Below are positions 27,410 through 40,640 of a stretch of DNA of 64,000 nt, in pieces. Each line of letters starts with the position of its first letter. Position 1 is the stretch's first letter. The position numbers and the translations under genes were made by a program. The stretch comes from Glossina fuscipes (Eukaryota > Arthropoda > Insecta > Diptera > Glossinidae), in NCBI RefSeq assembly GCF_014805625.2, contig NW_023998416.1, positions 13,012,914 through 13,076,913 of the forward strand. The letters run 5' to 3'. Below the pieces are notes generated by a model. The model ran no database searches and was not told the origin of the DNA. It saw nothing but the letters and a program-made list of their open reading frames with translations.

Positions 27410-28245
27410 ACTCTATACCCGCTATCGTCATCTTAAAACAGAATATATATACAAATATTTATTGTTGCAGCTTATGAGTGATGAACAAAACACCCATTCC
27501 TTCGCTTTTGAAAACGGACCTTTTTCCAGTTTATGTAGTAAAGTAGGCGTGTCCTCTGACTCCTTCACTGGGTTTCAATAACAATCTGCCTGCAATAATT
27601 TGCAAGATTTTTAATAAATTGAAAAGTGTATATCTTAATCGTTGCACAGATCCACGAAGAGTAACAGGCGATAAGACAGACATGCCTAGATGAGCTCAGC
27701 ATTTGACACTGGCGAATAGTATGCGATTACCAAAAATAGGTATACGTAACGGGGTCTCTGAAGTTTCTTTCTCTTCCTAGTGCAAACGTTTTAACTAAGA
27801 ATAAAATTTATATTCTATATATTGGGTAGGCGTGGCACATTGCCTTCACTTTTGCGAAAGTACTGCTAAATTACCTTTACAGGTCCAAATTTTTAAAGTA
27901 ATATCTGTTATATTGTAAGAGTAATGAGCAAACCATCAATTTTCCCTTTCTGTGCTAAAAACATGATATGTTGTCAACTTACTTGGTACTGTAGGCATCT
28001 CCTTCGACCGATTTTATTGATTTAAATTTAAAGCCGATACCCTCCTTTTTTTCGCCAGGATAATGTTTGTCGCAGACATTACGCAACCAGATAGACGGAC
28101 AGCCAGACATGGTTAAGTCGGTTCAGATTGTAATGAAGATCAAGAATATGAATATATTACGAAATCCATAAAGCTTTCTTCTGGACGTTGCAAACGTTTT
28201 GTCAAAAAGAGCGCACCACTACCCTTCCGCGGTGGGCATAAAAAC
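27410..28245. repeat. Family B interspersed repeat
   Basis: Landmarks shared with 38.9-39.6 kb are taggcgtgtcctctgactcc, cagatagacggacagccaga (28088), tattgggtaggcgtggcaca (27821), cttctggacgttgcaaacgt (28178) and ggtgggcataaaaac at the end. Comparable units are widespread in fly introns and intergenic DNA. Confidence 0.5.
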
Positions 28246-28374
28246 GTAAAAAACAAACATAAAAGCGTTGCAATGAAATAAATTTTTATGTCTTCAATTA
28301 ATAACTTACACTTTTAAACGAATCGTGGATAAACATCCCCTTAAGAGATATATGTAAGAGTCGTAAAACTTTCT

Positions 28375-28530
28375 ATACTGTACCGCAGTGGTACAGGTGG
28401 CGTTAAATTTGTGCGGACGAATGCACTCAATTCACAGTTATTTGCCGAGTATTCACAAGTCCGTCTCTCTGCCCAATGTCAGCTTACGTACGCTTTCGAT
28501 CAAATTTCAGATCGCATTTTCGGTAATGAA
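28375..28530 (+). repeat. Family A repeat, partial
   Basis: Head actgtaccgcagtggtacag (28377), then ttaaatttgtgcggacgaat and cacaagtccgtctctctgcc. The rest is diverged. Confidence 0.45.
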
Positions 28531-31429
28531 TATGTCGCCAAAAGTTAAAAAAAAAACATCTCCAAAAACATTCATATGAAGAGGCTAACTTGATCATATT
28601 AGAATTGTTTTCCATATAAACCGCTTACATTTAGGGATTTGATAACAAGTCCCTTGCGTACGCCTAGGCTTTGCTACGACGCTACACTATAGTGAAAAGT
28701 AATAAAATTTATTTTTCTAAACACAAAACTAAATAACGGTTCTAACGCCCACTAGACATAGAAGTTTCTAACAGTTCCCATAATTTTTGTGACTTTGCAT
28801 CAAAGTTGATATATCATGGTAATAGTCACAACACAATAAGTACATTATTAACTTTTTGATAAAACAGGGCTGTTAAAGAATTCAAAAAAAAAATTAAATA
28901 TTAATTTAATAATAATTGATGAGCTCGAATTCGTACGGTTGCGTTGAGAGACGGCGTAGTAAGCATTATATTGTTGCCAAAATTTCGACTTTTATTAATT
29001 CATCAATTAATTTCAATAAACAAAATGATAACAGTATGATCATAAAAGCAAGTGAAAGAAACTGAAATAAATTTCGTCAGATTTCACACATACAATTGCA
29101 ACTGCAAATGTATTTTAGAGTTCTTGAAACTAATGATTGACTGATCGGAAGCAAACAATTGTTACCTACACACGTTTAATGCGATCCGTGAGCCAAAAAG
29201 CATAAACCGGAAGAATTTGATAAGTAAAGAATAAGAAAGCTTTTTAAAGCCCTGTGTTTTACACCTTTTTATCCGAATACTAAAAGATAAAAGAGTTTTT
29301 TGATTTTCTTGTCATCACAAATTCTTTTTACCATTCCTTAGTAAGTTCGGGGTGTAGCAAGAAACTTGCTTTAAAGGTGGATAGATCGCTCTAATGTCTC
29401 AAATGTGCCAACAATCTCGTACTTTATACTTTAATTACTTATTTAATAGACTTTGTATGTCTGTCCCCTTTTCTATTTTATTTCAAAAATCGCGTAAAAG
29501 TGTTGCCTTCCAATTTCCCCAATTTTTTATTTTTTAGACTTCTTTCTAAACTGTTGTGTACTGCATTATAATAAAATGAAACAAATTTTCTGTTATCTAA
29601 TCTCCTCCTAAACGCCTCAAGTTTGATCACAAAAAGTCCCAAAATCAATTTGGCGTTTGCTTGCGATTGCTTTGTCACTGTGATGTTGGGCAGAAACCTT
29701 TTGCCAGTGTCTATAGTGAAAGGAATTTGCTCCTTGTATATAGGTATGATTAATATTCAAGATAACAGATCGCCTGTAGTATAGCTATTGATGCCTTTTC
29801 TATTTGACTAACAGGTGAACCCATTAAAAATAAGAAAAAACCAACTAAGGAAAGCAGTGTTTCGCTCAAGTCCATTGTGTCCGTATCGTGAATACTAAAA
29901 GAGATGTACGTAAATCTATCACGAATCATGAACAGTAAAAAGAAGATATGTAAGAAAAAGATGTTTAAAATTTTTTACCAAAAGCGTAAACCAATCACAT
30001 CATCATCACGGCAATGTTTGCAACTTTTGTGTATAGAATGAGTCGATAGCAAAACATTTAAAAAGGGTCTGCCTATACAAGTCAAAAACATTTTATATGT
30101 TCAAGTTAATCAGCAATTTGTCAATCGCATGTAAACTGGAGGAAGAGCAGAAAGTTTAAAAACGAAAAAATCTTTTTTATTTAAGATAAATGTCAGACAG
30201 TGATGACGGGTTTGGTTGACATTTTTGTTTTTTCTTTTCATTTTTCTTCCTCCAAAGAAACCGTTAAACAATTTCTGTGCAGTTTATTGACACAAAAATC
30301 GTATAAGAAATGAAAAAAGTTTCCATCTCGTTACAACAGTTTATCAAAAAAAAAAAAAAAAAAACAAACGGAAAAAAAAGCAGAAAAAAATTGTAGTCAA
30401 AAAAGTTTTCATTATTTTCCCTCCTGCGTGGGATGCCAAAAGTAACGTAAAAATTTTAACTAAATTTGCTTTTAAAAAAATTAACAAAAATAAAAAATTT
30501 ATATCAAATTTAAGTCATCCATTCACTGTACTCGAAATCATTAATTTTTACGACAAATTGATTAACCGATATTTTTGTATTGCTTTTGGCTTTGCCACAT
30601 CCATCTTTGCATCTTCTACTCAATCTCGTATATTTGACATTTAGCTGAGCTTTACGAAAGTGCGCGCTAAATACAACTCATTCCTCTATCGACATTATGC
30701 AATAATAGTCCCCACACGTGTCGGACGTGTGCGTAAACATGTAACCAGAAGATTAACAGAACATTATATGTTCATTCATTTTTACCACCTTTTTTTACCT
30801 ACAAGAAAGTAGATGTATACTAAGTTCGCCAGTTCACCTGTTCATCTATTGTGCATTAAACTAAAAACGCGTATCAGCTTGAGGAGCTATAAATATTTAT
30901 GAGAATATTGTGGGTTTTTTTGCCGGAGAAATTCGACGCATTTCCAAACATGCCTATTAGAAACAAAAGAAATACCTAAAGTAACCACACACACAGACCT
31001 TGCAATCCTTGCAGACATTTATTCGAATATTTATATAGAAATTCCTCTCAATTCTAGTAAGACTGCTGAGGAAAAGTGAAAATGATTTTTGAATATTTCA
31101 TTTAAACGTTGAAGAGAATCTAAAATTCGTTCCAAATCGAACAACACGTTTTCATATGATTTATATATGGAATGTTTTTAAAGGATTTGTTCACTTAATG
31201 TAATGAAAAAATCGTAAAATTGATTTTATTTATTTATATACGCAATGCGTTCAATGCTTTCAAGTGACACAACACTCAATAATTCTCCGATTTCGCTCCG
31301 AAAAGGCGACTATATTCACAGGCCTGTGTGAATATACCTTTAAACGATGCGTGTCTAAATTTCATGGCAATTATATTACATATGGTTTTAGTGACTCTGC
31401 TATTGTTACTATTCAACCAATGAAGAAAT

Positions 31430-31960
31430 CTAAACTTCGTTTATTGACCAAACGTTGCTTTTCGATGATAAAAGATACCATTAACAGTTAGCGTTGGTTT
31501 GACAAAAGTTATGGCAATCCTTGTTGCTCGTTTGCTAATTTTAAACAAAGCCACACGAATATCGAAGATGCTGAACAGTCTGATGGCCCGGATTGGGAAC
31601 TTATTCCAAAAAACCCAAGAAAATCGCTTTGAAAGATCAAAAAGTGAAGTTTCTTGAGAGAGCTGATACCCTAAAGACGTTGAAAGGCAGCTCAAACTCA
31701 AATTTTGCATGAATAACTTACCCTCGAAAAAGGTCTGCTCGAAGTGGGAGCCCTGTTAGGTCACTGGCGACCAAAAACATATTACGAGTCGCTTAGGCGA
31801 AATGAAAGCGATCTTTTCATTCGATATATGACGATGGATGAAACATGGACTTACCACTACACTACACAAACTCAAATCGACAGTCAGTCGATCAACGGTC
31901 AAAGAAAGCAAAATAAGCAAAAGTCGACTGAAAAGCTCGTAGCGCCCGTATTTTAGGATC
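31430..31960 (+). pseudogene. mariner transposase relic (N-terminal and middle part)
   Basis: The frames read in order: a WFDKSYG... segment with NIEDAEQSDGP near 31555 (family form TNDAERSGRP, end of the helix-turn-helix region), then KDQKVKFLERADTLK, KRSARSGS (family KxxARWVP), and RYMTMDETWTYHYTTQTQ at about 31822-31875. MDETW carries the catalytic Asp after the conserved Thr, and HHYTPET is the usual continuation. At least two frameshifts and internal stops break it, and the C-terminus with SPD is missing. It complements the 23.99-kb relic in content, but the two lie 7 kb apart. Confidence 0.8.
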
Positions 31961-33225
31961 CATATGGTATATAAATGCCTTTAGCTAATTTGAAAAGAGA
32001 CATAGGGTTAATAGTGAACATTAAGTAGTATACTAGATGTATTTAAACGACGAAATTGCAAAAAGACGGCAAGTTAGCCCCCGGGCTTATTGAGTGATGT
32101 GATATACTTCACAAGGTATTTCTTTCATTAGAGCGAAAAATTTCTCATTGCAAGCAAAAAATTTAATTTAAAATATAGACTTTGACTCGTGTTTACTGTT
32201 AACACAAGAAAATGTTTGTTTCTTAGATTAGTTGGCTTGAGTTGGCTTTACTCTCGTAACACTTTTATTTACTTTGCCAAAGTAAAACATCAACGAACTA
32301 AGAAATCAAGAAAAGAAAACGGAATTCTGTATTCATGTTATTATGTCTCTTGGCGTCAAAAATAATCAATCTATCAAATTAAAATTATTTCTCTCTTAAG
32401 AAATATATATCAGCGAAGAAGTATTTTATTTTAATTAATCTACTGAGCGCTTACATACAAACTTAAATATGCAAAGGTTAAGCTTGCTTTTGTTAAAGCT
32501 TGTTATCTTGGTTAACAATGCTTTAAGGGAAAGTACTTTGCGGCCAAGTTCACTACCTAAAGCAACAGCTAACCGAAGGGAGAGATCCGGGTAAATCAAA
32601 CCAGTTAGGCCGTTACATTTATTAAGTTGACAGCACACATACTCACCTCTACGAAGTAATTTGCATAATAAATTGTAGAGCTTGGAAAGAGATCTTTGGA
32701 GATATTCCCTCTCACAGTATTTTTACTATATACCGGCGGGTTTGGGTATTATTTGAAAAGACACTGTTACCCAATTCTGTACGACTACTTTATAATGTAA
32801 TTACGCACTATCTATAGCGATGCAGGGATTACAAAAAAAAAAAAAAAAATGACGGGCAGACTCTGCGAGGATACAGGGAATCATCTCATGTTGATTTGCC
32901 GAATTTTAGAAGAAAGCTCGGTACTAGAGAGGGTTAGCCATGAATCGGTAATCAGGTTTACAGCACAATAGATAATAAATGTTATCCGAAGTGACGCCAA
33001 ATCGATTATTGAACTTTACATGTAGCTTCACCCAACGGAGATAGTATTATGGCTTTGTTGTATTTCAATAAAAAAAAATGTAACGGATTTTCTTATATTC
33101 GTCGAAAAGATCGCCTATCTAATCCATTATATTTTCCCAGATTATATGATAAACATTTTTGTGAAGAATGATCATAAAATTCATATCATAAACTCAACTA
33201 TGTGATGGACTTGAAAGATTTTGCT

Positions 33226-33236
33226 TATATATAAAA
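33226..33236 (+). promoter_or_regulatory. Candidate TATA box for the 33367 start exon
   Basis: The run TATATATAAAA lies about 130 bp before the start codon. No clear initiator (TCAGT) is visible 25-35 bp downstream, and A/T-rich matches are common in this sequence. An alternative is that the start exon has an upstream 5' UTR exon joined near the AG at about 33281. Confidence 0.25.
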
Positions 33237-33366
33237 CATGTAACGATGTTTGTTTGTTTCGTTAAATATTTAATTTTCTAAGAAATTAAAAATTTCGATA
33301 AGTGAAAAACAATGTGAAATTAAATCAATTAAAAGAAAAAAACGCTACAATCATTCAAATGCCAAA

Positions 33367-33449
33367 ATGGGTAATTCATCATCTTCCCATGCTAGCGGTA
33401 AAAGCAGCCGTAAATGTCGAAGTTTACCAAATTCTCCAGATGTCAGAAG
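33367..33449 (+). CDS. sick: sickie/NAV-like gene, first coding exon (putative myristoylated N-terminus)
   Basis: This is a short start exon of 27 codons plus two bases. It opens with MGNSSSSHASGK and ends ...SLPNSPDVR before the donor AG|gtaatg. The ATG sits in a strong fly translation context (CCAAAATGG). An earlier ATG at 33359 is in another frame and soon stops if read through, so I prefer 33367. The exon ends in phase 2, which matches the acceptor of exon 51793 (AG+A gives Arg), so the frame continues as ...DVRRQIPAGY. Gly2 with Ser at position 6 fits the N-myristoylation pattern, and residues 12-18 are basic with a Cys at 17, as in dual membrane anchors. The link to the exons 18 kb downstream rests on phase and sequence character only. 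It could instead belong to another gene or be one of several alternative first exons. Confidence 0.6.
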
Positions 33450-35891
33450 GTAATGTATTAAAATATATTCCGTTATAATAATCTTCTTTTTTTTTGCTGG
33501 TAAATAGATATTTTTTAAAAATCTCTTTATGAAAAAACTACTTAAACAGTTTACGACAGCGAATGTTGTCACATTGATCATTAATCAAAAGCGAAATAAC
33601 TGAAAAGAACTGAACGAGGAGAGAAGGAGAGGGAGAGGGAAAAAGAACTGCATTTGAAGACAAAAGATGGACATTTCGTTCACGCCTATAATTAGATAAA
33701 ATATTTTAAATCCTATAACGCGAAACATTGATAATTTAAAGGATGCTTAAGTAAAAGTCGAAACAAAAAAGATTCATTCACTTACCGTAAATTGCTAGAT
33801 TATCAAGGGACAGAGTAACTGTGCACTAGCGATAAACTTCTTCTGAACTCGCAAATATATATTTTAGAGTTTTTTTTTAGTTTCTTTCTTGAATCGAGAA
33901 ACACATGGTAGAGAGAATCTAACATAAAGTTTGCGCTGACAAAAAATAAATACACTCCGGAATATCTATAGTGTATGTTAACGGACACTATCAAGAGCCA
34001 TGTAATGCGATGAGGAAGAAAGTGTAAAAACTGAAAGTGAAAACTAAAAAATTGTTTGTCATAGTGCGACGAACACTTAAGAACCAAGTTAATAATAATA
34101 ATGAGTGAGATTTTCATAACGTACGCTACATTTATCAGATTATTTGTGGTATTGTACCAATAAGTTAACATCCAAGACATCTCATAAACTATAAATATCA
34201 TAGAAACATTCTTAGAGGAATATAGCCTTACTCAAGGACTGCACCACCGTTTGTTTATTTTTCATCAGTCCTTTGCTTAAACGCTAAACTATATACTCGT
34301 GTCTCTAAAACGTAGGGCCAATTTAAATTTTTCTCTCTTGAAAAAGGTGATCCACACCACAAACTCGAATAATATCCCAAAGCTGTTCAGTACGACAATC
34401 GAAGAAAACTGTTTAGATCAACTTCTGATTTTTGATTGCCTTGGCCGCGGAGTTTTTTGATCTTGACTCACCTTTTGCACGATTTTCGCGGTTGTCACCA
34501 GGTTGCATGTTTCATTTCGCAAAAAAAATTTAATGCACTTTCACACCTTGTAAAAATCGATAAAAATAGTTGTGTCGAACAAAACCGTGTATGATGTGAA
34601 ATTTGACACAAAGGTCTGTCACTGTGCTACCAATTTAGGAAAAAAAATTTACCGCAATTCGATATACCCGCGTAATTTAACTTGAATATCGGTTATACTA
34701 TATAGATTATCATCTCTCCTTGTTTAGGAGGAACCTTTTGAAAATATAAAAGCGTCCTAGTCTGACTCATATCCGGAATCCGAAGCTCTACCTTACTAAC
34801 GCACAACTAATTAGATAAGAGCCGCGATTACCAAACGGGTTTTCAAGCGAGATATAGTTAGCACTTAGCCGGTGAAGTGATGCCACTTACCAATTGGACA
34901 CACTTTCACCTACCTCTCCATTTTCTCTCTTTCCGCACTTCTTCGTCTATTACTAGCAACGCGTGCACTGCACATATAGTACTTTGATTAATTGGTCATA
35001 TTAAAAATAAGCAATAATAGTATACTACTACATATAGCATTTATCTAAAAGTCGATAAAGAAAATTTTGTAGCCTGAAAGACAATCGTCTTGTATGCGTG
35101 TGTTCTTAATCTCAGTTAACTTAACATACTTAACATATCTAAGAAAAAACGCTTTGCAACTGTAATTTACTGTTTTAGTTTGATGGGCGTAAAAAGATAC
35201 CCCTCCCCTCCAAAGCGAATACAATTTTCTGTCTTGTTATATTTGGTTCCGCATTTGTGCCGTAAATTAGAAACGACACCGAACAGTGCGTTATTGTTTC
35301 GTTTCGTTTGCATTGCTTTTATTTAAAATAATACCACTAATGTGTTAGAAATTTATGTTCGAATCATTTAAGGCGCAGACGGTATATGTTGTGTGTTATA
35401 GAGCAATTTTAATGAACTCATCTTTTGAGCAGCGTCATATATGCATACGTTTATAATACTTCATGCTTCAAATGTTGCTGATAGATCCTTAACATGTGTG
35501 TGAAGTTTTAAAGGCTCATAAAAACTTTTGTATTTTTGCCAAAATTTGTCTGTCCGTTTCAATATAATTGCTTACTTGGTTTGACGAAGCGTGGAGGTCA
35601 AGCATAGCATGTTTTGGCAATATTCCAAATCTAATATTCTTTACAAGAATAGCAATGAATTTAAAAAATGACTTCAAACATTTTTGGTAGCATTGCTCTG
35701 AAAATACATCAAATTTTATGATACTTAAATAAAGAGTATAATAAAAATCATGAGGTAATAAACACTGTATTTTTGAATTTGCTAAGAAAGAAGTTTAAGA
35801 AATAAAGGAAAACATTGAACTTAACCTTGGAAGCAAGCAAATCTCATATGCCAAGAAAATAGTATTGATTGAAACTAACAAAAAGGGATTG

Positions 35892-35911
35892 TATATATAT
35901 ATATATATATA
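35892..35911. repeat. (TA)10 microsatellite
   Basis: Uninterrupted TA run in intron 1. Confidence 0.9.
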
Positions 35912-37461
35912 CTTTTACTTTCTATACTCTTTACTTTGATTGTGTTATTTGCTTTAGATCGATATTCTTCCCTACAATGTCACAGTTTTGAGCCCCAGTT
36001 CGTTGATTTAGCACTTTAAGCCTGAAAGTGAACTCTGCCATGCTTTTGATCGATGATCTTGTCAATAATGTCGCAACTTAAACTTCTAATGCATTTGCTT
36101 ACTTCGGCTGAATCCAGGTAATGGGAAGAAACGAATAAGTATTGTTATTATAATTAATTCAGCCAGGGAAATAAATTCCAAGACTATCATTAGCATCTAA
36201 GGTTATCGGCTTTAAAGTAATAAAATAGAGCAGACTGTATTAATAGATAATCAACAAAAATGCTGCCAATAAGTACATGTGAAAAATTATATTCTTCTGG
36301 GAGAGGGAGAATATGTTGAAAAGCATTCATCTCACGCTAATGTACACAATTCACATTCAGACTATTCTTCGACCTTTTACTACACCTTTTAGCATCGTAT
36401 GATTTCTATGGCGAAGGAACAACTCGTCTGTTGAAACGTACTATGAAAGTAGATATGGTTAGATAAAGTCCATACGAATGCAGGCGCTCCTTGGAGATTG
36501 AACGATGTACATCTGGTAAAAGAACACAGTCGTGTACAGTCCTGCTAAAGTTCCCTGTGATATTGTTATTGTACATATTATTTTGCCTTGTTGCACATTA
36601 TGGCATTCTGCTTTTAATGATCAGCCCATTTGGATAAATTTTTATGGTTAGCGTTTAATGGTAATGGTTTCGTTGAGCTTAGGAGCTAGTAGTACACTCT
36701 ACTCCGCGGATTCTACCAAGGGCATAAGCTTCGCACTGCGAGTACTCGCCTTTGCTTTGTCAATGTTAATCAAGCCAGTTAGATCTGGTTGAGGGCTTGA
36801 TGCTCTCGAAATTATGATTTCGTGAATCAAGATGTACACTTCACCCAGACCATTCGTACGACAGTGTAAACACTACAGACAGCACTTAAGTATCGAAAAA
36901 TTACAGTATTACCCGCCATGACGCATGGTTAACGGCGACACCTTTGAAAAATTCGTTTAAACAAGAAGGCATTCAACAAGCTTAGATCACAAGATTTCCG
37001 CTTTAAAGTATTTGCTCAAAGCATTTCAGAAACTTTTGTCTGTGTTCTTATGTCTTATGTCACAAATTGATTGTCGTAAGTGCTATTCCAATTTATCAGC
37101 CACAGGATTTAGATAACTTCTTAAGATTTATATGTGAATTAGCCAAAAAAACAACTTCCGCTGAAACGATGCCTTCGGCTGAGTGAAAATATAATCTTTA
37201 TAAGGTCGTCAAGGTTACGTCTGAATATAAGAGATGGAATGACAAATTTAATATAATCCCGTTATCGGTAGCGACCATACAAAAATATTTGAAGCCACCA
37301 CCATTAATCATCCACCCAAAGAAATCAATGTATTCATATGTGTGAGTGTGTATGATAGCTTTTCAGAGGAGAAGAAAAGCGGTGGTAAATAACAAAAAGA
37401 AATATCTATCAACCCAAGTACGTTTGTAACAAATGTTAGAAAAATTTTAAGATAAATTTTT

Positions 37462-37483
37462 TACGTACGTACGTACATACGTA
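37462..37483. repeat. (ACGT)n microsatellite
   Basis: A tetranucleotide run, tacgtacgtacgtac followed by atacgta, that is self-complementary and CpG-containing. Confidence 0.85.
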
Positions 37484-38924
37484 AAATATCATAAATCGGT
37501 CTGTTTGTCTTTCCTCCCTGCATTTGAAATGTAATTGTCACGCATGCCCCTTGCACATATATTAATCTGGGTGACCTGCACTCATTCCTCTTTCCTTCAG
37601 GCATCACTTGCATTAGAAATAATCGCATGTTTTCATGCATGTGGCATTGTTTTCTTAACAAATGGGTTTTGGAAATTTTCGAATTTATTTTGAGAAAATC
37701 TTTTCTACATTATCGAAAGAAAGTTTTATGGCACTATACGCACATAATTTATGTTTGACTCTGATTCTCTTTGTTTATGTTTTATTATTTATTGTCACAA
37801 TGTTCACGAAAATAAAAACGAACTTTTTGCATTGTGTACGGAAGTTTGTTTGCCGTTATGTTATGGGACATGTCTTTCCTTATTGACTTGCTTGCTGACT
37901 ATTCATTGTTTATAAACGATGACCATGCGTGTGTCTCAATAGGCAACTTACGAAGCAGACAGTACTGCATTGAGAATCCGTGGTTAGCATGAAGAAAGGG
38001 ACAAAGGTTTAAAAAAATGCTACCTTGATGTGCAAAGAGAGCATCCTATCTACGATGCATAGATCTATGGATAAATTACTGAGGTGAAGTAGAAACGATT
38101 TATCTTGATCTGTCACTTTTTTGTGATTTGTAGAAAGTATTCATTCTTATCTCTTAATTGTTTGCTTTGTAATTTTCAATGTTAATAGGAGTTAAAAGTA
38201 ATATTTCCTCACTTAGATAAGTGTCATCTCTCGAAACCATTAACGCACTTAATTCTATGCCAAAAACTGTTCAATTTCAACAATTTCTTTGAAATGTGAA
38301 AAATGAATAAAGAAACAACTTCAAAAATATTGTCAAAAATAAAAACTTTAACGTAACGTATTTAAGCTTTATTTATATAAATAATTGTGTATAAATATAG
38401 AAACTGAAGTGCTAGTCAGTCTCGTACTATTATATGTCCCATAAGACAGGAACAAACAATTCATCCTATGTGTGTTATACTATATTTAAACAAAGAATGA
38501 AATGTATACAGAATGCGCCTTACGTGATGAGATGATGCCACAAACGCAAACACACTTGAAATAGAAAAACGTTATGGAACATTGAAAAAAAACAAAAAAT
38601 AAAAAACAAAATGTAGAGAGCAAAGAGAAAAAGGAAAATGTGCAGCACACACATCCTACTTGGAAGTCACTTTTAACAAGTTTTTATGCTTATAATGAAA
38701 ATAACAATAACAGCAACATATAGAACATAAAAACCCAACATCCATTAGATGATGTTTTGAACGTGTATATCACTTTGTTGCACTTCATATGTGTTTTCAG
38801 GTGCGTACGCTTTTATGTGTTTTTGAATATAAGTAGGAAAAGAAAATAACATTCAACAAAAATAACCCATAAGACGAACAGTGCTATCATAAACAAATGA
38901 GAAAATTATATTCGATCGTGACCG

Positions 38925-39645
38925 AATCTTTTCTACACATCATCAAATCAATCTATTATACCCATACAAAAAAGGTATAAGAACAAATTTTTCATTCTCT
39001 ATAATATGAAGTGGGCGCGACCGTTTTTTTTTATTTTCAAAATCAAAGTTACTGCCATTTAGGCGTGTGGCCATTGTAGGCATGTCCTTTGCAAAGTTTA
39101 ATTCACTTCCAGATTTTCTTGCAAATTTGTAAGCGACATCTTCATGTTCACTGACGGGAGAACAGATACTGCAGAGTTGGGCAGACGGATAAATGGACAG
39201 GCGGACATGCTTAGGTGCGTTCCAGATTTAATACTGGCTGAAGCCAGTTCTGCACGTATTGGAAAAAAAATTAAATTTTGATACACTATAATATTGGGTG
39301 GGCGTGGTTCATATTTTTCATAATTTAGTACAGTTCCTACAACATACGTCCACATATTTTTACATATATCTGCTATAGTTTATAAGTAATAAAATAAGTA
39401 AAGGAGCAGTTTATGAGGTGCTGTGGGCGTGTCCTTCCTCCGATTTGGCCCACATGCAATACCAATGTGCTTGCAAGAACTTCCAGTATTTGTGCCCAAT
39501 TTGAAATCAACAGCTCCATCTTTGTGGCCAGGAGAGTGTTGATGGATTTGCTTAAATATTTATAGACTTTGTGGTTTCCTTCTGAACGTTGTAAACGTTT
39601 TGACAAAGTGAACATGTCCTTCGGGTGATGGGTATAAAAACAAAT
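38925..39645. repeat. Family B interspersed repeat
   Basis: Landmarks are ctattatacccatacaaaaa, gaagtgggcgcgaccgtttt, ggcagacggataaatggaca (39179), ttgggtgggcgtggttcata (39294), cttctgaacgttgtaaacgt (39578) and gtgatgggtataaaaacaaa. The open frames here are repeat-derived. Confidence 0.5.
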
Positions 39646-40041
39646 ACACATTCGAGTAAAGAGGGAGTATGAAAGGTATGAAAGGAAAAATGTCAGCACA
39701 TAAGCAAATAACAACAGCCTAACAACAATGCAACCATTGTGTAACCATTAGTTACAAAGACAGTCAGAGTCAGTGAGATGAATGTTTATGAATATTTTCA
39801 TATACATGACGACGACTCGAATATAAAAATGTACATGGTTGGTTAAGTGTAAGTAAATGAAGTACCTCTTGTGCGACGTGTTTGTTTATATACGTGATAG
39901 TTTATGCTTTAGGTGTGCACTTCTTTTATCTTAAGGCTTTGAAAAGCAACTTTTTTTTTTTTTGCATCCGCCAACGCGAGTAGGTAGCGTACCCGTTTTG
40001 CCAAAACATTTGCAACAGCTAAAAGGAAGCTTCAAAGACCC

Positions 40042-40045
40042 TATA

Positions 40046-40077
<32 letters not shown>
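40042..40077. repeat. Interrupted TA microsatellite
   Basis: A TA run of about 36 bp broken once by an extra T (atattatat). Confidence 0.9.
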
Positions 40078-40099
40078 TAGTATCAAACACTGATTCAAA

Positions 40100-40265
40100 C
40101 TAGGCACTCTTCTCTGTCGCGTTCGCCTGCATATTTGTCTGTGGTCGCATAGATTAAGATATCGTATTCAGATTTGGCAACAACATTGGATGTCTTAAGC
40201 AGATCGGTATTGAGCATCGACCAAATCGATCAAGGGACCCGATAAGAACTCCCCCACCTTCAAAA
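40100..40265. repeat. Family C repeat fragment
   Basis: Landmarks gtcgcatagattaagatatc, ttcagatttggcaacaacat and gcagatcggtattgagcatc match the order at 10.07-10.15 kb. It sits just before a family A copy. Confidence 0.4.
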
Positions 40266-40349
40266 GCGATAAAAACTTGGATTACGTGCTTAGAAACTAC
40301 AGCAGATAGAAAGCTCAAAACTTCCATTGACGAATATGACTTTCTTACT

Positions 40350-40640
40350 GACGTACAGCAATTGCGGTACAGGGGTATATTTAGTTTACAACATCCAGAA
40401 GGGCTCGAGGGAGACCCGGTGCCGATTGATTGAGAACCATGTTCCACATCGTTCTAAGCTTGTCTAACTGTTTGTCCGTCTGGTTTTCTTGTATTCAACC
40501 TACTACTACGGGTTACAACTTTCGAGGTATCTTGACGAAATTTGGTACACCGACATGTTTCGACCCAAGACCGAAAGTATTTTAAATTGAACCACTTTTG
40601 CGATCAGTACCCATCACTTGAATGATTAGTGCAGGGCGTT
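40350..40640 (+). repeat. Family A repeat
   Basis: The head ttgcggtacaggggtatatt is followed by gggctcgagggagacccggt, ctaagcttgtctaactgttt (40454), ttgtattcaacctactacta and gtacaccgacatgtttcgac (40543), with gatcagtacccatcacttga at the end. Confidence 0.65.

Larger units (their letters stand above)
1..33366. other. 5' flank or upstream intronic DNA without a supported exon
   Basis: No open frame in this third of the window carries a recognisable cellular domain or a convincing splice-site pair. Frames such as 625-1182, 3405-3863, 23192-23656 or 20230-20508 are made of low-complexity or repeat-derived sequence. Supported contents are repeats, three mariner relics, a MITE-like element, two tandem arrays and candidate transcription-factor sites, each listed on its own. 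Sub-stretches 10160-14090, 17000-19320, 20220-22490, 24340-27400 and 29000-31420 show nothing I can define beyond A/T runs. Whether this is outside the gene or inside a larger sickie transcription unit with more distal promoters cannot be decided from sequence alone. Confidence 0.5.

Noticed and set aside
34310..34650. Possible Tc1-like element end
   Set aside because: Some sequence feel of a decayed transposon, but no transposase motif or inverted repeat could be shown.
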